DNA from: Virgisporangium aurantiacum
GTDB taxonomy: Bacteria; Actinomycetota; Actinomycetes; Mycobacteriales; Micromonosporaceae
DNA length: 38,417 nucleotides
Assembly: GCF_016863635.1 (NCBI RefSeq)
Contig: NZ_BOPG01000094.1
Coordinates: 1-38,417, forward strand
Direction: 5' to 3'
A program made the translations under genes and the position numbers. Shown here in pieces: positions 25,139 through 33,727 of the stretch (position 1 is its first letter; every line of letters begins with the position of its first letter). The notes beneath the pieces are model-generated. The model saw only the letters and a list, made by a program, of their open reading frames with translations, had not been told where the DNA came from and ran no database searches.

Positions 25139-25341
25139 TTGTGCCGGACAAGCGGAGCCTCGGCGGCGTGCGGTGGGAACGGTGACGGCGAAGGTTCCCG
25201 TGGCTCAGCAGGCGACCCGTACGGCCGGCAGGAGGAATGGGAGGTCTCCCCCGAAAGCTGGCTGCGACCCCAACGATGGCGTGGACGCCACAACGGCGAT
25301 TAAGGCGACGGCGCAGTCTCGCGCAGGTTTCCGAGATCCCT

Positions 25342-28300
25342 CTACGGAACCCGACTCAGGAGCCGCACGGCGAGATCGAACGCGGCACGGTCCACCTGCG
25401 CAAGTGCTCTCAGCGCCTCGGTCCAGTAAGGTCCGCGGAGAACGCTGGCCACTGTCCGTCGGGCGACGGCCGGGATCGGGTCCGGGCCGCTGGCGTCCGC
25501 CGCGAGGACGGCGACGGTGATCAGCGCGCGGTCGCCGTCGAGGGTGCCGCCGGGAAGAGTGGTAGGTGCGACGGCGGGGCCGTCGGAGGTGATGGTGACG
25601 GCGACGTCGGCCGGTGGCGGAGCGGCGGGCGGGGCTACTTCGAGTGCGGTCCGAAGCGCGCGACGGAGGGCGGGATCGGCAATCCGGTCCATGAGTTCGA
25701 AAGCGCGTGTCGGATCGCCGGCCGCCGCGAGCGCCCAGGCCAGCACACTGAGCGCCCAGGCTTGTCTGCCCGGGTTCGAGAAGGACTCGGCGGCCGGCGC
25801 GAGGACGGTGACCAGGTCCGTGGCCGCGGCCGTCTGGTGTGTGGAGGTCAGTTTCTCCACGACCCGGACCAGTGCTGCTGTGCGTCGGTCCGGGTCGGTG
25901 ATGCGGTCGGCGCACGCGAGGGCTTGGCGGGGGTTCCCCTTGCGGGCGGCCTCCTCGGCGGAACCGGCCCACGCGGCGTCGCGTCGGGTCGGGGTGGTGA
26001 TCTCTGCGATGAGCTGGTCGGCGTGGACGGGTCGGCCGGCGGCGATGACAACGGCGGCCAGCGCGGACAGGGCGCCCTCGCGTTGTCGTAGATCCCGGAT
26101 CTGCGTCACGGCTGCACGGACCTCGGGCAGCAGGGCGAGTGCGTCCGGGGTTCGGCCACCGTCCGCGAGGCCGCGCAGGACGTGGGTCCAGGCGAGGGCG
26201 CGGTCCACCCGATCGTCCAGGATGGCCTCGACAGCGGTGCGGGCGACCGTGGGTCCGGCGGTGCGGGCCAGGCGTTCCGCCACGTCGGTGAGGACGCGAA
26301 CGCGATGGGTCTGGCCAGCGATCATCTCGCACAGGGTGATCGCGTGCGAGTCGCCGACGTCCGCCCGGGTTCGGGCCAGGTCGGCCAGTCCGTTGCCGTT
26401 GGTCCGCTCGGCGAGCAGCTGAAAGATGGGTAGGGCGGCCCGGTAGTCGCCGCGTTCGGCCGCTGCGCCGGCAAGCTCGGCGAGCACCGGCACCGCCACG
26501 AGGTTCGGAAGTTCGTCCAACATGAAGGCCGCTGATCCGTATCGCATGCCGGCGACCGCCGCCCGGGCAAGCGCTGTCTGCGCCGTGAGCGCGGCGGTGC
26601 CCCGCATCCGCGTGGCGACGCGACGGGCGTCGTCCATGCGGTTCCCCGCAGCGAGTCGTCGAACAAGCTCGTTGTTGATCGCGTCCAATCTGGCCTCGCC
26701 CTCGTCGTTGTACCAGCTCCATGCCGGCGATTGTTCGAGGTCCCAGATCCCCCAGTCCGTGAGGCTTTCGGCGATAGTGCCGAGGCTTTCGGCGATGACG
26801 AGGGCTTCGTCGATCCGATCGGCCTTGAGCAGTTCCTCGGCGAGAGGGACGAGCGCGTCGGGCGATTCCATCAGGCGCTGCTCGCGGAGAACGGCGAACA
26901 TCCGGTCGCCGTCGGGGTGGGCCGACGTCACCATCGCGCTCACTACGGCAGCGAGCGCGTTGGTCCGTTCCCGGTTTGCGTTCATCGACGCGGTCATGGC
27001 GGCCGCCCGGGTCAGCTCACCCTCCGACACGCGTGCCCGAATCATCCGGACCATTGCCGCGTCGCGTGCCTGTGGCGACCGGATCCGGCCCACTGTCTGC
27101 TCGGCGAAGGGCAGATCGGCCACGTCGACGGCATAGGCGATCACCTCGGCGAGGACGGCGTCTGCGGCGTCGGGCTGGGTGATCCGGTCGGCGGCGATCG
27201 GGGCGTCCCTGTATCGCCCAGCGGAGATCAACGTCTCGGCGATCGCGGCCAGAAACCGGCTCGTTCTGTCTTCGGCCGGGATGTGATGTGTGAGCTGAAG
27301 AGCCGCCGCCAGGTCGTCGGCTAGGACGAAGGCGGTACCGACAGTGGTCAGCAGCCGGAGGGCAAGATCGGGATCGGCGACGGTGGTCGGCAGTGCTGCG
27401 GCGTCGGCGGGTCGGTCGGCCGCGAGCAACGCGTCTACGAGGGCAGATAGTCCCGGCGCGTGCCATGTGACTTCCGCCGCCTGCCGAGTGGTGTCAGCGG
27501 CGGCAAGGGCGCTGTCCTGTGCCTGCTCGGTCCGGCCGGCCACGCCATGGGCGCGAGCCACCGCGGTCAGTGCCTCCGGCTCGCAGGGGGTCCCGTCAAG
27601 GGCACGGAGCGCGGCGTCCACCCCGCTCTGGTGTCCGGTCACGGCCGCGTGCTCCGCGAGCGTCGACAGCCGCTCGCCTCGGCCGGCGTCCTCGGGCAGC
27701 TCGATGGTCGCGCTGACCGCCCCACCGTAGTCGCCGCGGGCGAGGAGCGCGTCGGCGAGTACGGCCAGGACATGCGTCCGTAGATGGCGGTCGTCGATGC
27801 TGACGGCAAGGTCAATTCCCACGTCGGCGGCGCCGGCGTCGCGAGCCCGGCAGACCAGGTCGACCAGCAACTCGTCGAGCCTCGACCCGGACGCGAACCG
27901 GGCCGCGGCGGCGGCGGCGGTCGGCAGATCGACAACGTCGGCGCAGATGTCGACCAGTGCGTTCAACGACTCCTCGTGAACCGTCCAACCCTTCCGATGC
28001 ACGGTCACAGACACCTCGGTCCCGTAGCCCTGTCTTTGCACGGGCGCGGACAGCGGTTTCAAGCCACCGACGATGCGCTTGAACAGGTCGGTAACCACGT
28101 CCGGCCGAGCTGCCACCACCGCCATCTTCGCGATGGCAACGAGGGCGGCGACCCTCTTGTGCTGCTGTCCGCCGATTCGCAACGCCGCGTCGGCTGCGGC
28201 CGCATGGTCTCCGGCTGCGATACTGGCGCGGGCGATCGCGACGAGCACGTCGACGTGGCGCTGATCCAGGTGACGTAAGCCAGCGAGGGCGTCACGGACC

Positions 28301-31300
28301 TCGGGCAGGAGGTCGTCGACTATCGCGATCTCGGATCGATCCGCCGCGGCGTCCAACACCACGGCGAGGGCAATGACCCGGGACGTCGGCGAGACGACCC
28401 CGCGGGCGATAGCTGTCGCCGGTCCGAGGAGGCCCAGTTCGGCGGCGATGCGAACTACCTCGATCAGCGTGTCCACACGGATCTCGGGGTGGGTGATGTC
28501 GGAGGCGACCATCGCGGCGTGGTCCGGATGTCCGGCCCGGGCGAGTGCGTGTGCGACCTGACGCAGCCGATCGACCCGTGCGACGATCGGCCCGTGCCGA
28601 GCGACTTCGGCCAGTTTCAGTAGTCGCTCCAGTCGGGGTATCGGCTGCATCCGCCGCTGCGGTCCGGCGGGTGCCGTCCGCGGGGGCGCGGGCGCGACCT
28701 GTGCCTCGACCCGATTCCGCAGCTCCGTTGGGAGGGCGTCGAACTGGTCGTCAAATCTGGCCCGATCCGCGATGAGGGTGCACAGCTGGTTGCAATCCCC
28801 GTCCGGCAGGCTCTGCGCGAGTTCGTACGCCAGGTCGTAGCGACCCGCCGCGGCGGCGTTGCGTGCCAGCCGGGACGTCGTCACCCAGCGACGCGGATAC
28901 GCGATGTCGTGGGTGAGCGCGATCGCGTCGTCGAGCCGGCCGATCGCTGCGGCGGACTCAGCGATGCGGGCCAACATCAAGCTGACCAGCGGCGGGGGCA
29001 GGAGCTGCCGGGTCAGGTGCTCAGCCTGTGAGTGTTCGGCGGTGGCGAGCAGATGTTCGATGATCGCGAGGTGAACAGGCACGCGGAGGCGTGCGGTGCC
29101 GACGCCCGCCGCCTGTAGTGCGCCGGGCACGTCGCCGGTCCGGGCTAGTCCGACCGCAAGGTGACCGAACGCCCGATATCGGCACCAGTCGTCGGCGACC
29201 AGGCCGGCGGCGGTGCGGGCGGCTTCATGCGTTCCGGCCGCCGCGGCGAGCCGCACGACGAGCGTCAACCTGTCATCGCGGCGGCACGCGTTCGACATCT
29301 CTGCGGCCGCCTCCGCCGCGGCCGCGTAGTCGCCGGCCGCCAGTGCCACGGTGAAGCGCACTCCGGCGGCGGCCCGGGTGTCTGCGCTGACCGCGAGTGC
29401 GCGGGCGTAGTCGCCGGCGTGCAGCGCCTGCTGGGCGGCGCGGCGCACCACCCCCAGCGCGAGGCTCTCGTTGGTGATGCCAGCCGCGATGTCCACCGCC
29501 CGGGAGGCACGGTCGGCGTAAAGGAATCCGTCGGCGACGAGAGCCAGCGCCCACCCGCGTCGGTCCGGGTCCTCGATCGATTCGGCGGCGGCAAGCGCGT
29601 CGTCCAGGTCGCCGCGGGCGAGCGCCGCATCGACCACGGCGGCCAGGGCGTCCGGACCGCCCGACCGGGCGGTGGTCACGGCAGTGGGATAGTCGCCCGC
29701 TGCCGCTGCGGCGCGGGCGATCTGGCGTAGCGCCGAGGCCCGCATCGGCGTCGCCGGGTCGATCCGGGCCAGCCGGTCCACAACACCTGCCGTTGCGGGT
29801 ACCGCCTCGGCGATCCACAGCAGGGCCGCGCCCCGGCGTTCGGGGTCGGTGACCGCGTCGGCCAACGTGAGTGCCGCGTCGAACTCCCCGGCGTCGGTGG
29901 CCACCTCGACCGCATGCCCCAGTGCGAAGGCGCGCCGGTCCGGGCAGGTGATCGAGGCGGCGGCCTGAGCGGCGTGATCGAAGAACCCGGCCGTGGTCGA
30001 AGCCTCGACAACGGCGACGATGGCGGCATCGCGCCGGTCCTTTTCGGTGATGCTGTCCGCGACTGCCATGGCCCGGTCGAGGTGACCCAGCGTCGCCCAG
30101 ACGGCGGCCAGATCGGTGGGCGCGTTGGAGTTGCGCGCGATCAGGCGTTCCCGGTTGACCGCGAGTTCGACCACCACCGGGAGATCGGGCTCCGGTTGGG
30201 TCGCGGCCAGATTCAGGGCATTTCCGATCTCCGTCAGCGATGCGGCGTCGCCGCCAGTGGTGGCCAGCAGCCGCTCCTGCCGACGTGTATCGGTCGCGCA
30301 GACGGCAAGGCGCTGCCAGGCGCCGTCGGCGGCCGCGATCCGCGGATAGGTGCTCAGCAGGTAGGTCGGGGTGTGCGGCGGCCACCCGGCCGTCCGCCAC
30401 CGATCGGCCCAGTCATGGATGCGCTCGCGATAGTTCGCCAGCAGGCCGTGACCCAACTGCTCTTCTGCGGTCTCGCGCAGGGTGTCGTGAGCGAACAGGT
30501 ACACCGGGCCGGTGTCGTCAGGAACCCAGGTCGCATCCCGCGTGGTGACGGTCCGGCCGAAGAAGCTTCGGATCCTCGCCGCCACAGTGAAGGGCGGATG
30601 GCCGGTCAGTTCGGACAGGTCCGCCTGGCTGAGACCACCTCCGCTGGCGGCGATCATTCCGACGATGTCCTGCTGGATTCGGTCCCCGGCGAGTAGCTCA
30701 CCGAGTTCTGCGCGGGCTTTGTCCGCCAACGCCTGCGCATGCGGTGACGGTTTCAGCAAACGGATCCGGCACCGCCGCACCGGATGGTCCTCCGGAACGT
30801 CAGAGGGAATGGGCGGGTGCGGGCGGCCGGCCAGAATCACCCGTAGCGTCGGCTCCGGGCGTTTGGGCAGCAGCGAGGCGATGCTGGGCAGCCGCGATCC
30901 CGGTGCGGTGCCCGCGTCCTCGTCCAGCCCGTCGACGACGAGGACGATCCGCCGGCCCGCGTGAGCCGCGTTCTCGGCCGCCCGGCGCAACAGGTGCCGG
31001 CGGTAGGGATCGCGGGCGGCCGGGGCCAGCGCGGGCCGCTCGTCCTCGCCGAGCAGCGCCGAAAGCTGATCCAGCAGGGCCGCGGTGAAAGCGTCGCTGT
31101 CCGACTGTGCTGCCAGCCGCCCGGTGACGAAGAACGACACCACGTCGACACCTGCCGGCGGGTTCGCCGCGAACGTCGACAGCAACGCCGTCTTGCCGGA
31201 CCAGGGCGGCGCCTGCCACCACAGGTACGGCTCTCCGCCGGCGCAGAACTCGGCCAGCTCGTCCAGTTCCGACTCACGGTCCTGCAACGCATCCGGGGCG

Positions 31301-32037
31301 ATGTCGCCGACGTGTTCGGCGTACGCGGACCGAACCTGGCTCGCTCCCGCGGCGATCGCAAGGTCGGGACCGTGTGTGGAGCACCCCAGCCGCCGTAGCG
31401 CGTCGGGACTGAGCGGAACAGCGGTCAACCGGCCCTGGCCTTCGCGGGGGTGATGCTCGACCACGACCCCGACCAGATGACCGTCGGCCCACAGCGCCGC
31501 ACCGGACATCCCCTCCCACGCGGAGCGACCCGGATCGGGATCCGTGGCGGGTGGCTCGACGGTGATCTCCCAGCGGGCGGTGCGCCGGTTGGACAGCACT
31601 GCGACCCGGCCGATCGCGTGGTGCAACTCGCGGAACGGGACGTTCTCCGGGTCGTAGCGCACCTTCCAGCGCGGGAAGCCCGCCGCGTGAACCGGGACAA
31701 CCGCCCGGCCGACCTCGGGCAGACGTCCGTACGACACGGCCGGGACCGGTGGTTCCTGCGGCCGCGGTTCGATGGTCAACACGGCGAGGTCGGCGTTCGG
31801 GTCGGCCCACCGGTCCAGCACCACCGTCGACCATCCCACCGCCGACCCGGCGGCGGGCTCGCCGGCCGGGAACCGGACCTCGACCCGTGTCGTGGGGAGG
31901 ACGTGGGCGGCGGTCAGCACCTGGGTTGCGCTCACCCGGTAGCCGGACCCACGATCCACCGGACGCCCGGCGGTGTCGAACGCGACTACCTCCGCGATCC
32001 TGCCGGGGTCCGGCGCACCATGAGGCTGCGCAGCCAT
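25342..32037 (-). CDS. Giant trypsin-STAND NTPase-helical-repeat protein of a conflict system
   Basis: The 2231-residue protein has three parts. Residues about 1-215 are a trypsin-like serine protease with the triad His45 (LTAAHVL), Asp83 (NADLAVL) and Ser178 (GMSGAALW). Residues about 250-560 are a STAND/NACHT-like NTPase with P-loop APPWSGKT (276-283), Walker B IVLVVDGLDED (363-373), LRVILAGRPHP, and a winged-helix-like region ending YLFAHDTLRETAEEQLG. Residues about 640-2130 are a long superhelix of roughly 35-residue helical units that recur around a I-x-D-P-x-R-R-x-x-A-L signature and AAGD/AxxA turns (TPR-like). It starts 7 nt after the trypco2 gene with a weak ribosome site, so translation is probably coupled. 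By family knowledge, the repeats sense, the NTPase switches and the protease executes, perhaps as suicidal defence. The trigger is unknown. Confidence 0.9.
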   Translation of the reverse strand: MAAQPHGAPDPGRIAEVVAFDTAGRPVDRGSGYRVSATQVLTAAHVLPTTRVEVRFPAGEPAAGSAVGWSTVVLDRWADPNADLAVLTIEPRPQEPPVPAVSYGRLPEVGRAVVPVHAAGFPRWKVRYDPENVPFRELHHAIGRVAVLSNRRTARWEITVEPPATDPDPGRSAWEGMSGAALWADGHLVGVVVEHHPREGQGRLTAVPLSPDALRRLGCSTHGPDLAIAAGASQVRSAYAEHVGDIAPDALQDRESELDELAEFCAGGEPYLWWQAPPWSGKTALLSTFAANPPAGVDVVSFFVTGRLAAQSDSDAFTAALLDQLSALLGEDERPALAPAARDPYRRHLLRRAAENAAHAGRRIVLVVDGLDEDAGTAPGSRLPSIASLLPKRPEPTLRVILAGRPHPPIPSDVPEDHPVRRCRIRLLKPSPHAQALADKARAELGELLAGDRIQQDIVGMIAASGGGLSQADLSELTGHPPFTVAARIRSFFGRTVTTRDATWVPDDTGPVYLFAHDTLRETAEEQLGHGLLANYRERIHDWADRWRTAGWPPHTPTYLLSTYPRIAAADGAWQRLAVCATDTRRQERLLATTGGDAASLTEIGNALNLAATQPEPDLPVVVELAVNRERLIARNSNAPTDLAAVWATLGHLDRAMAVADSITEKDRRDAAIVAVVEASTTAGFFDHAAQAAASITCPDRRAFALGHAVEVATDAGEFDAALTLADAVTDPERRGAALLWIAEAVPATAGVVDRLARIDPATPMRASALRQIARAAAAAGDYPTAVTTARSGGPDALAAVVDAALARGDLDDALAAAESIEDPDRRGWALALVADGFLYADRASRAVDIAAGITNESLALGVVRRAAQQALHAGDYARALAVSADTRAAAGVRFTVALAAGDYAAAAEAAAEMSNACRRDDRLTLVVRLAAAAGTHEAARTAAGLVADDWCRYRAFGHLAVGLARTGDVPGALQAAGVGTARLRVPVHLAIIEHLLATAEHSQAEHLTRQLLPPPLVSLMLARIAESAAAIGRLDDAIALTHDIAYPRRWVTTSRLARNAAAAGRYDLAYELAQSLPDGDCNQLCTLIADRARFDDQFDALPTELRNRVEAQVAPAPPRTAPAGPQRRMQPIPRLERLLKLAEVARHGPIVARVDRLRQVAHALARAGHPDHAAMVASDITHPEIRVDTLIEVVRIAAELGLLGPATAIARGVVSPTSRVIALAVVLDAAADRSEIAIVDDLLPEVRDALAGLRHLDQRHVDVLVAIARASIAAGDHAAAADAALRIGGQQHKRVAALVAIAKMAVVAARPDVVTDLFKRIVGGLKPLSAPVQRQGYGTEVSVTVHRKGWTVHEESLNALVDICADVVDLPTAAAAAARFASGSRLDELLVDLVCRARDAGAADVGIDLAVSIDDRHLRTHVLAVLADALLARGDYGGAVSATIELPEDAGRGERLSTLAEHAAVTGHQSGVDAALRALDGTPCEPEALTAVARAHGVAGRTEQAQDSALAAADTTRQAAEVTWHAPGLSALVDALLAADRPADAAALPTTVADPDLALRLLTTVGTAFVLADDLAAALQLTHHIPAEDRTSRFLAAIAETLISAGRYRDAPIAADRITQPDAADAVLAEVIAYAVDVADLPFAEQTVGRIRSPQARDAAMVRMIRARVSEGELTRAAAMTASMNANRERTNALAAVVSAMVTSAHPDGDRMFAVLREQRLMESPDALVPLAEELLKADRIDEALVIAESLGTIAESLTDWGIWDLEQSPAWSWYNDEGEARLDAINNELVRRLAAGNRMDDARRVATRMRGTAALTAQTALARAAVAGMRYGSAAFMLDELPNLVAVPVLAELAGAAAERGDYRAALPIFQLLAERTNGNGLADLARTRADVGDSHAITLCEMIAGQTHRVRVLTDVAERLARTAGPTVARTAVEAILDDRVDRALAWTHVLRGLADGGRTPDALALLPEVRAAVTQIRDLRQREGALSALAAVVIAAGRPVHADQLIAEITTPTRRDAAWAGSAEEAARKGNPRQALACADRITDPDRRTAALVRVVEKLTSTHQTAAATDLVTVLAPAAESFSNPGRQAWALSVLAWALAAAGDPTRAFELMDRIADPALRRALRTALEVAPPAAPPPADVAVTITSDGPAVAPTTLPGGTLDGDRALITVAVLAADASGPDPIPAVARRTVASVLRGPYWTEALRALAQVDRAAFDLAVRLLSRVP

Positions 32038-32044
32038 GCGGCCG

Positions 32045-32356
32045 CTACGTTTCGCCCTCGAACGACCGGCCGGAGATCTGCGGCCGGCGGTCCGGGTCCG
32101 ACGCCAACCGTGGATCCAGCGTCATGGTCAGCCGCTGCGTCACCATTGCCGTCGACGATCTGCTCGCCCCGCCATCGAGCACCCAGAACCGGATTCTGCC
32201 GTCTCCACCGGTGGTCTTCTCGATACTGATCGTCAGCTCCAGCTCGACCGGGCCAGGTACGAAACGGATGTCGCCGTGCTCACCAGCCCACATCGCGCGG
32301 CTCAACTCGCCGCGGAGCTGCCCGATCAGATCGGCCAACTCGACCGCGTCGTCCAT
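32045..32356 (-). CDS. Trypco2-like protein (trypsin co-occurring domain), partner of the STAND protease
   Basis: The 103-residue protein begins with a short helix (LADLIGQLRGELSRAM) followed by a beta-rich core with IRFVPGPVELELTISIEK, RIRFWVLDGG and TQRLTMTLDP. This matches my memory of the trypco2 domain, which accompanies trypsin-like proteases and STAND NTPases in bacterial conflict operons. The ATG at 32356 starts at the first conserved helix; GGAGGAGG lies about 12 nt upstream. The open frame extends to 32458 with Arg-rich sequence that does not fit the domain. The stop is 7 nt before the giant gene's ATG. Its role is probably to bind or regulate the protease; that part is inference. 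Confidence 0.82.
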   Translation of the reverse strand: MDDAVELADLIGQLRGELSRAMWAGEHGDIRFVPGPVELELTISIEKTTGGDGRIRFWVLDGGASRSSTAMVTQRLTMTLDPRLASDPDRRPQISGRSFEGET

Positions 32357-32371
32357 CCTGGCCGCACACCT

Positions 32372-32831
32372 CCTCCCGGCACCGATGAACCGCGAGCCTA
32401 CCCCAGAAGCGATCGTCCGACCGCGCAGCGTAGTCCTCACGCTGTCGGTTCGAGCCACTCAGATGAATGGCTGGTCAGCCGGCTGGCCTGCGCCGCGGAC
32501 CCGGATCGGTCATAGATGCTCCCGTGACGGATCGTCCGCCCGAGCCTGGAGTGCGGGCCTAAATGCCTGGTCGACCAGGTGACCGGCTGCGCCGCAACGA
32601 CCTGGTCACCGCACCGGGTGGTGATCTTCATCAAGGTCGTCGGCTGAGCGGCCGCTCTCGTCCCGCATGTGCGATTGTCGTGGTCACCGAGGCTGACGGC
32701 TGTCGGGCGCCGCACGTCACCGGTGCGGCAGATCACGAGATCAAGCCGGTAGTCGGCTCAGCTGGCCGGCGATATCAATTGGTCGTGGGTCATGACGGCG
32801 CCGGTGGTCCATCGGGAGTTCGTGGTCGTGG
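32372..32831. other. Upstream region of the conflict operon
   Basis: No credible gene is seen. This segment must hold the operon promoter on the minus strand; a TAGGCT hexamer (complement of 32395-32400) about 40 bp before the trypco2 ATG is a possible -10 element without a clear -35. A perfect 14-bp palindrome, CCTGGTCGACCAGG (32566-32579), followed by GGTGACC and GGTCACC copies, is a possible operator. The segment is cut on its far side by the IS256-family element. Confidence 0.45.
32566..32579. promoter_or_regulatory. Perfect palindrome upstream of the trypco2-STAND operon
   Basis: CCTGGTCGACCAGG is a 14-bp perfect palindrome about 210 bp before the trypco2 start. GGTGACC (32578-32584) and its complement GGTCACC (32604-32610) follow within 30 bp. 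It could be a repressor site; no regulator gene is adjacent. Confidence 0.35.
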
Positions 32832-32839
32832 TTTCGGCG
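32832..32839. repeat. Left target-site duplication of the IS256-family element
   Basis: TTTCGGCG directly abuts the left tip (GGTCACGTCC). The identical octamer abuts the right tip at 36286-36293. Eight-bp duplications are typical of IS256-family insertion. Confidence 0.9.
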
Positions 32840-32910
32840 GGTCACGTCCACGGGAGTGGTGTACGAATCGCCCCATATTTGGGTGGATGACGGGAATGGA
32901 GGTGGCCACC

Positions 32911-32955
32911 GCTTGATCCTTCGAAACGGCGAAGTTGCGAAGGAGAGATCAAGCG
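32911..32955 (+). promoter_or_regulatory. Hairpin covering the IS256 transposase ribosome site
   Basis: GCTTGATC (32911-32918) is complementary to GATCAAGC (32947-32954), with CTTCG/CGAAG also paired inside. The AAGGAG ribosome site lies in the right arm directly before the ATG at 32956, so the mRNA fold could limit transposase translation. Confidence 0.5.
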
Positions 32956-33727
32956 ATGGCCGTACCTGGCAGTGTGGATGCTGGCGCGTTTCTGCGTGAG
33001 CAACTTGAGACAGCGTCACCCGATCTGCTGCGTTCGATGGTGAAAACCTTTGCCGAGGCGCTCATGTCCGCCGAGGCCGACGCGATGCGCGGCGCCCCGT
33101 ACGGCGAGCGCAGCGATGAGCGGACCAATCAGCGCAACGGATACCGGCCGCGGGAGTGGGACACCCGCGCGGGCACGGTGGAGTTGGCGATCCCGAAGCT
33201 GCGGCAGGGCTCGTATTTCCCGGACTGGCTGCTGGCGCATCGCCGGCGGGCCGAACAGGCGTTGGTGTCGGTGGTGGCCACGGCGTATCTGCTCGGGGTG
33301 TCGACCCGGCGGGTGGAGAAGTTGGTCGAGCAGTTCGGGATCACGCAACTGTCGAAGTCGCAGGTGTCGGAGATGGCCACCCATCTCGACGCCCAGGTCG
33401 AAGCGTTCCGCAACCGGCCGCTGGACGCGGCGCATTACACGTTCGTCTGGGTCGACGCGCTGGTGGTGAAGGTCCGCGAGCACGGCCGCACGGTCAACGT
33501 CCACGCCCTCATCGCGGTCGGCGTCAACGCCGACGGCCAGCGGGAGGTGCTGGGTCTGGACGTCGCCTCCGACGAGGACGGCGCCGGCTGGCTTGCGTTC
33601 CTGCGCAGTCTGACCGCGCGGGGCCTGTCCGGGGTGCGGCTGGTGGTCTCCGACGCCCACCGCGGCCTGGTCACAGCGATCGGTGCCGCCCTGCCGGGTG
33701 CGGCGTGGCAACGGTGTCGCACCCACT
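32956..33727 (+). pseudogene. IS256-family transposase, N-terminal part (interrupted)
   Basis: The 257 codons before the break encode the N-terminal DNA-binding region and the start of the DDE core of a Mutator/IS256-type transposase: NGYRPREWDTRAGTVELAIPKLR, then the first catalytic Asp in TFVWVDALVVKVREHG and the second in VRLVVSDAHRGL. The frame stops at TGA (33727-33729) exactly at the junction with the nested element, within the segment that normally reads CRTHYLRN. The missing remainder continues at 35764. Without it the catalytic Glu is absent and the protein is inactive. Confidence 0.9.
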
